A stretch of 64,000 nucleotides of DNA from Methylobacterium radiodurans (GTDB lineage Bacteria; Pseudomonadota; Alphaproteobacteria; Rhizobiales; Beijerinckiaceae), in the NCBI RefSeq assembly GCF_003173735.1, contig NZ_CP029551.1, positions 3,682,001 through 3,746,000 of the forward strand. The letters run 5' to 3'. Below, piece after piece: positions 59,414 to 64,000 of this stretch (the first letter of the stretch is position 1; each line of letters begins with the position of its first letter). Under the pieces are notes generated by a model that did no database searches, was not told where the DNA came from, and saw only the letters and a list, made by a program, of their open reading frames with translations. The position numbers and the translations under genes are program-made.

Positions 59414-60655
59414 ATGTCCGGACTGACACGGCGGCCCATCGCGGCGCTCGCGGCGGCATGCATGCTGTCGGCGGCTTCTCCGAATCCGGCACTGGCGGGC
59501 CCGAACACCGCCAAGGCAGCCGACCGATCGGCCGAGAAATCCGGCGAGCGCGCGGCCTTCTCGGCCCAGGACCTCGACGCCGCCCGGCCGGCCGGGCTCG
59601 CGCGCCCGGTGCGGATCCCGGGCGACGAGCCAGCGGCCTTCCAGGCGCTGATCGACGAGGCCCCGGCGGCATCCGAGCCCTGGCTGGTGCTCTCGGGCGG
59701 CGGCGAGGACGGCGCCTTCGCGGCCGGCCTGCTGGCGGGCTGGAGCGCGGCCGGCACCCGGCCGGATTTCGGGGTGATCACCGGCGTGAGCACCGGCGCG
59801 CTGATCGCGCCCTTCGCCTTCATCGGGAAGCCCGGCGACGCGCCCCTGCGCGAGGCCTACACCACCATCACGGCGGCCGACGTGTTCGAGTTCGGCGGCT
59901 CGGACGTGGCGCTGACCGACACGTGGCCGCTCAAGCGCCGCATCGACAAGGCGGTGACGCCGCAGCTTCTGCAGGCGGTCGCGGCCGAGCACGCGCGGGG
60001 ACGGCGGCTTCTCGTCGCCACCACCGAGATCGACAGCGGCCGCCCGGTCCTCTGGGACCTCGGCGCGATCGCGGCCTCCGCCGGGCCGAAGGGGGCGGAT
60101 GCCAAGGCGCTCGGCCTGTTCCGGGCGATCGTGCTGGCCTCCTCGGCGGTGCCGGGCGTGTTCCCGCCGGTCGAGATCACCGCCACCCTGGCGGACGGGC
60201 GCACGATCCGGGAGCTTCACGCGGATGGCGGCACCACGGCGCCGTTCTACCTCGCCCCGAAGCGCGCGCTCGCCGCGGCGCTCACCGGCGCGCAACTCGT
60301 CCGCATCCCGGCCCGCACGGTCTACGTGGTGGTCAACAACAGCACGCGCCCGCATTTCGAGATGGCGCGCCCGACCACGCTCTCGGTGCTCGGCCGGGCG
60401 ATGTCGGCGGCGATCAAGGCGCAGCTGCAGGACGCGCTGGCGCTCTCCGGCGCCTTCGGCCGCCGCGAGGGCCTGGACCTGCAGGTCGCCGAGATCGACG
60501 GCCGCTTCGCCGTCACCGCGCCGGGTCCGTTCGACCAGCGCTACATGCAGGCGCTCTACGCCCACGGGGAGAAGCTCGGCCGCGCGGGCGATGCCTTCGC
60601 GGGGCAGGGGGGCTCCGGCGGCCAGGGCGAGCCGCAGACCCTGGCCCGGCGGTGA
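59414..60655 (+). CDS. Patatin-like phospholipase
   Basis: A 413-residue protein, probably exported ([20 protein letters not shown], an RR-type or lipoprotein-like signal with Cys16). Patatin catalytic elements are intact: oxyanion loop [14 protein letters not shown] near residue 95, nucleophile elbow GVSTGAL near 119, and the catalytic Asp in [10 protein letters not shown] near 272. Patatins hydrolyse acyl groups from phospholipids or neutral lipids. It diverges from the lyase gene. The physiological substrate is unknown. Confidence 0.9.
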   Translation: MSGLTRRPIAALAAACMLSAASPNPALAGPNTAKAADRSAEKSGERAAFSAQDLDAARPAGLARPVRIPGDEPAAFQALIDEAPAASEPWLVLSGGGEDGAFAAGLLAGWSAAGTRPDFGVITGVSTGALIAPFAFIGKPGDAPLREAYTTITAADVFEFGGSDVALTDTWPLKRRIDKAVTPQLLQAVAAEHARGRRLLVATTEIDSGRPVLWDLGAIAASAGPKGADAKALGLFRAIVLASSAVPGVFPPVEITATLADGRTIRELHADGGTTAPFYLAPKRALAAALTGAQLVRIPARTVYVVVNNSTRPHFEMARPTTLSVLGRAMSAAIKAQLQDALALSGAFGRREGLDLQVAEIDGRFAVTAPGPFDQRYMQALYAHGEKLGRAGDAFAGQGGSGGQGEPQTLARR

Positions 60656-60700
60656 GGCGGACGGCGCCCCTCGGGCGGAGGGCGCTGATCCAGCGCTGAT

Positions 60701-61657
60701 CTATCCCAGCACCCGCACCGGCGCGCCGCCGAGCCAAGCCTCGATATCCTCGACCGCTTCCGAGAAGTAGGTCCGGTAGTTGGCCGCGCTCACGTAGCCG
60801 AGATGGGGCAACGCCAGCACATTCGGCAGGGTGCGGAACGGGCTGTCGGCGGGCAGCGGCTCGGTCTCGAACACGTCGAGCCCCGCCCCCGCGATGCGGT
60901 TCTCGGCCAGCGCCGCGACGAGGGCCGTCTGGTCGACGAGGCCGGCGCGCGCGGTGTTGACCAGGAAGGCCGTGGGCTTCATCCGGGCGAGATCGGCCGC
61001 CCCGATGATGCCGCGCGTGGCCTCCGACAGGACGAGGTGGAGCGTGACGACGTCGCTCTCCGCCAGGAGCGCCGCCTTGGATTCGGCCCGCCGCACGCCC
61101 GCCGCCTCCGCCCGCGCCTCCGTGAGGTTCGGGCTCCAGGCCGCGACCTCCATGTCGAAGGCCTGCGCCACCCGGGCGATCCGGGTGCCGATCTTGCCGA
61201 GCCCCACGATGCCGAGCCGGGCGCCGGCCAGGTCCGTGCCGACGCTGGATTGCCAGGGCCCGCCGGCCCGGAGCGCGGCGTTCTCCGGCGCGACCCGGCG
61301 ACTGAGCCCGAGGATCAGCGCCCAGGTCAGCTCGGCCGGGGGCGCCGGATGGCTCGCCGTGCCGCAGACCGTGACGCCCTGCCGCTTCGCCGCCGCGAGG
61401 TCGATCGCGGCATTGCGCATGCCGCTGGTGACGAGCAGCCGCAGGTTCGGCAGCCGCGCCAGCAGCGCGGCCGGAAAAGGCGTGCGCTCGCGCATGATCA
61501 CCAGGATCTCGGCGCCTCCGATCCGCTCCACGAGCGCGTCGGGGTCGGTGACGGTCTCGTGCAGCGCCGAGACGGCGACGCGGTCGGCGAGCCGGTCCCA
61601 CGCGGCGAAGTGCCGGGCCGCGTCCTGGTAGTCGTCGAGGATCAGGCAGGTCTTCAT
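60701..61657 (-). CDS. D-isomer-specific 2-hydroxyacid dehydrogenase
   Basis: A 318-residue NAD(P)H-dependent reductase of the 2-hydroxyacid family. The dinucleotide motif is LGIVGLGKIGTRIARVA near residue 147. The catalytic Arg is in LVNTARAGLVDQ, the Glu in VFETEPLPAD, and the His in ALPHLGYVSA. Length and order are typical. Hydroxypyruvate and glyoxylate reductases of this family matter in serine-cycle methylotrophs, but this member's substrate cannot be told. It is 19 bp from the next gene on the same strand. Confidence 0.92.
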   Translation of the reverse strand: MKTCLILDDYQDAARHFAAWDRLADRVAVSALHETVTDPDALVERIGGAEILVIMRERTPFPAALLARLPNLRLLVTSGMRNAAIDLAAAKRQGVTVCGTASHPAPPAELTWALILGLSRRVAPENAALRAGGPWQSSVGTDLAGARLGIVGLGKIGTRIARVAQAFDMEVAAWSPNLTEARAEAAGVRRAESKAALLAESDVVTLHLVLSEATRGIIGAADLARMKPTAFLVNTARAGLVDQTALVAALAENRIAGAGLDVFETEPLPADSPFRTLPNVLALPHLGYVSAANYRTYFSEAVEDIEAWLGGAPVRVLG

Positions 61658-61676
61658 GCGGGCCGCTCCCGGGCGA

Positions 61677-62090
61677 TCACTCGGCCGCCGGCTCGGCGGG
61701 CTCGGCCGGGATGGCGCCCTCCGCCACCAGAACCGCGTGGGCGGCCTTGAACGCCTCGAGCCCTGCGGGAATCCCGCAATAGGCGGTGGCGTGCAGGAGC
61801 GCCGCCTTGATCTCCTCGACCGTGACCCCGTTGGTCAGCGCGCCCTTGACGTGAAGCTTCAGCTCGGCCGGCTTGCCGAGCGCGGTCAGCATCGCGAGGT
61901 TGAGGAGCGAGCGTGTCCGGCGGTCCAGCGTCGGGTCGCCCCAGGCCCAGCCCCAGGCCCAGCTCGTGGTGGCGCGCTGGAAGGCCATCATGAACGGATC
62001 AGCCTTTTCGAGCGACGCGTCGACGTAGTCCGCGCCCAGCACCGCGCGGCGGATCGGCAAACCCTTCTCGAACAGCGCCTCGTCGGACAT
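61677..62090 (-). CDS. Carboxymuconolactone decarboxylase-family protein
   Basis: A 137-residue helical protein of the CMD/AhpD superfamily. Motifs: WAWGDPTLDRRTRSLLNLAM, LHVKGALTNGVTVEEIKAAL, and LHATAYCGIPAGLEAFKAA. The single Cys suggests a PcaC-type 4-carboxymuconolactone decarboxylase rather than a CxxC peroxidase. ATG 62090 is preferred. The gene is upstream of the 2-hydroxyacid dehydrogenase and diverges from qor; no other protocatechuate genes are nearby, so the substrate is open. Confidence 0.85.
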   Translation of the reverse strand: MSDEALFEKGLPIRRAVLGADYVDASLEKADPFMMAFQRATTSWAWGWAWGDPTLDRRTRSLLNLAMLTALGKPAELKLHVKGALTNGVTVEEIKAALLHATAYCGIPAGLEAFKAAHAVLVAEGAIPAEPAEPAAE

Positions 62091-62104
62091 CGTCGTCTCC
62101 CCGT

Positions 62105-62134
62105 CCCGTATCGGTCTTGCCCGTATCGGTCTTG
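62105..62134 (+). repeat. Perfect 15-bp tandem duplication in a divergent promoter
   Basis: cccgtatcggtcttg occurs at 62105-62119 and 62120-62134, just upstream of the CMD start (62090) and about 80 bp from the qor start. Confidence 0.85.
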
Positions 62135-62213
62135 CCCCCTTCCCTAACACCATTGCGCCGGGCGCGGCGTCCGTTATCTCGGGCGCGGGGGAAACAGATC
62201 CGAGGACGAGACG

Positions 62214-63188
62214 ATGCCCAAGGCGATCCGGGTTCACGAATACGGCGGCCCCGAGGTGATGGCCTACGAGGATGTCGAGCGGCGCGAGCCCGGTCCCGGC
62301 CAGATCCGGGTGAAACTCACGGCGATCGGCGTGAACTTCATCGACATCTACTTCCGCTCGGGCGCCTACAAGGCGGCCCAGCTCCCCTTCACCCCCGGCA
62401 AGGAGGGCGCCGGCACCGTCGACGCTGTGGGCGAGGGCGTCACCGGGTTCAAGGTCGGCGACCGGGTCGCGACCGCCTCGGCCGAGGGTAGCTACGCCGA
62501 GGAGATGATCGTCCCGGCCGCGGGCTGCGTGGCTGTCCCGGAGGGCGTGGACGACGCCACCGCCGCCGCGATGATGCTCAAGGGCCTCACCGCCGAGTAC
62601 CTGCTCCACCGCACCTACAAGGTGAAGGCCGGCAACACGATCCTGTTCCACGCGGCCGCCGGCGGCGTCGGCCTCATCGCCTGCCAGTGGGCCAAGCACC
62701 TCGGCGCCACCGTGATCGGCACCGCGGGCTCGGCCGAAAAGGCGGAGTTGGCGCGCCAGCACGGCTGCGACCACGTTATCCTCTACCGCGAGGAGGACGT
62801 GGCCAAGCGCGTGCGCGAACTGACCGACGGCAAGGGCGTGCCGGTGGTCTACGACGGCGTCGGCCAAGCGACCCTGATGGGCTCGCTGGACAGCCTCGCG
62901 CCGCTGGGCCTGCTCGCGAGCTTCGGCTCCGCCTCGGGGGCGATCCAGGGCCTCGACCTGGGGCTCCTGGCCCCGCGCGGCTCGCTCTACGTCACGCGGC
63001 CGACGCTCTTCACCTTCGCCAGCCAGCGCCCGGTGCTGGAGGAGATGGCGAAGAATCTGTTCGGCGTCGTCGCGAGCGGGGCGGTGAAGATCCCGGTCCA
63101 CGCCAAGCGCCCCCTCGCCGAGGCCCAGGCCGTGCACCGGGACCTGGCCGGGCGCGAGACCACCGGCTCGACCGTGATGCTGCCCTGA
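62214..63188 (+). CDS. qor: NADPH:quinone oxidoreductase (zeta-crystallin type)
   Basis: A 324-residue medium-chain dehydrogenase/reductase without zinc ligands. It begins MPKAIRVHEYGGPEVM, typical of QOR. The signature GVNFIDIYFRSGAYK is near residue 40, and the NADPH-binding motif AAAGGVGLIACQWAKHLGA is near 145. It reduces quinones by one or two electrons, protecting against electrophiles. ATG 62214 follows a GAGGACGAGACG stretch. It diverges from the CMD gene. Confidence 0.92.
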   Translation: MPKAIRVHEYGGPEVMAYEDVERREPGPGQIRVKLTAIGVNFIDIYFRSGAYKAAQLPFTPGKEGAGTVDAVGEGVTGFKVGDRVATASAEGSYAEEMIVPAAGCVAVPEGVDDATAAAMMLKGLTAEYLLHRTYKVKAGNTILFHAAAGGVGLIACQWAKHLGATVIGTAGSAEKAELARQHGCDHVILYREEDVAKRVRELTDGKGVPVVYDGVGQATLMGSLDSLAPLGLLASFGSASGAIQGLDLGLLAPRGSLYVTRPTLFTFASQRPVLEEMAKNLFGVVASGAVKIPVHAKRPLAEAQAVHRDLAGRETTGSTVMLP

Positions 63189-63190
63189 TC

Positions 63191-63279
63191 CGGGGAGCCC
63201 GGGATCCTTGGATCCCGGGCTAAGATATCCGGGCTCTGCCCGGACCCGCCCAAGGGCTCGGCCCTTGGGTATCCGGGAC
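63191..63279. repeat. Intergenic hairpin repeat, family 1 (copy D)
   Basis: AGCCCGGGATC/GATCCCGGGCT (63196-63221), CCGGGC/GCCCGG, and CCCAAGGGC/GCCCTTGGG (63249-63269) lie between qor and pncA. The first hairpin may terminate qor. Confidence 0.7.
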
Positions 63280-63287
63280 TTTGGGGG

Positions 63288-63923
63288 ATGCCCGTGCTGA
63301 GCGTGCGCGAGACCGACGTCCTGCTCGTCGTGGACGTGCAGGTGGATTTTCTGCCCGGCGGCGCCCTGGCCGTCCCCGATGGCGACGCCGTCGTCGGGCC
63401 CTGCAACGCGCTGCTGGCGCGCTTCCCCCACGCGGTGCTGACCCAGGACTGGCACCCGGCCGGCCACGCCTCCTTCCACACCAGCCATCCGGACGCGGAG
63501 CCCTTCGGCACTGTCGCGATGCCCTACGGCCCGCAGGTGCTCTGGCCGGAGCACTGCGTGCAGGGCACGCCCGGCGTCGCCTTCGCGCCAGACCTCGACG
63601 TCGCCCGGGCCGAGCTCGTGATCCGCAAGGGCTACACCCACGCGGTCGACAGCTACTCGGCCTTCCTGGAGGCCGACCGAACCACCCGCACGGGCCTCGC
63701 CGGTGCCTTGCGCGAGCGCGGCTTCACCCGGGTCGTGCTCTGTGGGCTCGCCACCGATTTCTGCGTCGCCTGGAGCGCCCTCGATGCCCGCGCGGCCGGC
63801 TTCGAGGCCGTGGTGGTCGAGGACGCCGTGCGCGGCATCGACCGGGACGGCTCGGTCGCCGCCGCCTGGGCCCGGATGGAGCAGGCCGGCATCGGGCGCG
63901 CGCGGCTCGCCGACATACGTTGA
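63288..63923 (+). CDS. pncA: Nicotinamidase
   Basis: A 211-residue isochorismatase-fold amidase converting nicotinamide to nicotinate in NAD salvage. Catalytic triad residues are visible: Asp in LLVVDVQVDF, Lys in VIRKGYTHAVDSYSAF, Cys in GLATDFCVAWSA. The metal site is in TQDWHPAGHASF (Asp, His, His). The start ATG 63288 follows a GGGGG stretch. The window ends 77 bp later with a perfect ribosome site. Confidence 0.95.
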   Translation: MPVLSVRETDVLLVVDVQVDFLPGGALAVPDGDAVVGPCNALLARFPHAVLTQDWHPAGHASFHTSHPDAEPFGTVAMPYGPQVLWPEHCVQGTPGVAFAPDLDVARAELVIRKGYTHAVDSYSAFLEADRTTRTGLAGALRERGFTRVVLCGLATDFCVAWSALDARAAGFEAVVVEDAVRGIDRDGSVAAAWARMEQAGIGRARLADIR

Positions 63924-63993
63924 GCCGATCGGGGCGAACGGCCGCAGCGCCGTGACCGCCCCGCGCGGCCCGCGTTGACCTTCGGCAACCGGC

Positions 63994-64000
63994 AAGGAGG
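63994..64000 (+). promoter_or_regulatory. Shine-Dalgarno sequence of a gene beyond the window
   Basis: aaggagg is the last seven bases. A plus-strand gene probably begins just past the edge, possibly co-transcribed with pncA. Confidence 0.6.

Noticed and set aside
1..64000. Mobile element, phage or defence island
   Set aside because: I saw no transposase, integrase, phage structural gene, restriction or toxin-antitoxin pair. Composition looks even by eye, not computed.

Overview
This is a 64 kb, very GC-rich chromosomal segment with short intergenic gaps and frequent GTG starts. It carries an alphaproteobacterial gene set: large NAD-type glutamate dehydrogenase, argS-SPOR-nagZ, tatABC, HspQ, an IalB-family protein, a MAPEG protein, a PQQ sugar dehydrogenase and a malyl-CoA/citramalyl-CoA lyase paralogue. 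Together with a CrtI/CrtN-type carotenoid cluster and the style of its dispersed intergenic repeats, this points to Methylobacterium or Methylorubrum, the pink-pigmented methylotrophs. The genus call is inference. I see no rRNA, tRNA, insertion sequence, phage or CRISPR.

Layout. 1-4.1 kb: the 3' part of argS, a SPOR-domain protein and nagZ. 4.2-8.1 kb: a catalase-like exported protein, a polyprenyl-phosphate sugar-1-phosphate transferase with a sugar epimerase, a Cys-rich exported protein and pterin-4a-carbinolamine dehydratase. 8.3-11 kb: a NitT/TauT-type ABC importer. 11-15.9 kb: NAD-glutamate dehydrogenase. 16-20 kb: methyltransferase, MAPEG protein, small exported protein, and a MarR regulator next to an MFS transporter. 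20-27 kb: OPT transporter, diguanylate cyclase, two Tat-signal oxidoreductases and a TLC-type carrier. 27.3-35.7 kb, minus strand: a carotenoid cluster (two CrtI/CrtN-type oxidoreductases, glycosyltransferase, acyltransferase) that encloses an ABC-2 exporter and a DUF2141 protein. 35.8-41 kb: SpoU methyltransferase, MaoC hydratase, CDF transporter, metallophosphoesterase, a NepR-like anti-sigma candidate and a cupin. 41-45 kb: PQQ sugar dehydrogenase, dihaem cytochrome c and ChrA. 45-47 kb: tatABC. 47-54.5 kb: a two-subunit 3-oxoacid CoA-transferase, AsmA protein, OpgH glucosyltransferase, YgjV-like protein and a degenerate receiver. 54.8-64 kb: a degenerate AMP-binding protein, IalB-like protein, HspQ, malyl-CoA-lyase-like protein, patatin, a 2-hydroxyacid dehydrogenase, a carboxymuconolactone-decarboxylase-like protein, quinone reductase and nicotinamidase.

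The best leads are as follows. (i) The carotenoid operon encloses an exporter. (ii) Two families of composite-hairpin intergenic repeats occur, one with a perfect 23-bp stem. (iii) A NepR-like gene lies in the same window as a GGAAC-N17-GTT promoter-like site. (iv) Several proteins keep a fold but appear to have lost a key residue: the catalase-like protein lacks its distal His, the receiver lacks its phosphoacceptor Asp, the AMP-binding protein lacks its P-loop, and the GGDEF protein lacks its I-site. (v) A triple 21-nt repeat supplies three in-frame start codons for an ABC ATPase. (vi) The usual argS-SPOR-nagZ-scpAB-tat neighbourhood is split: tatABC lies about 41 kb away and scpAB is absent from the window.
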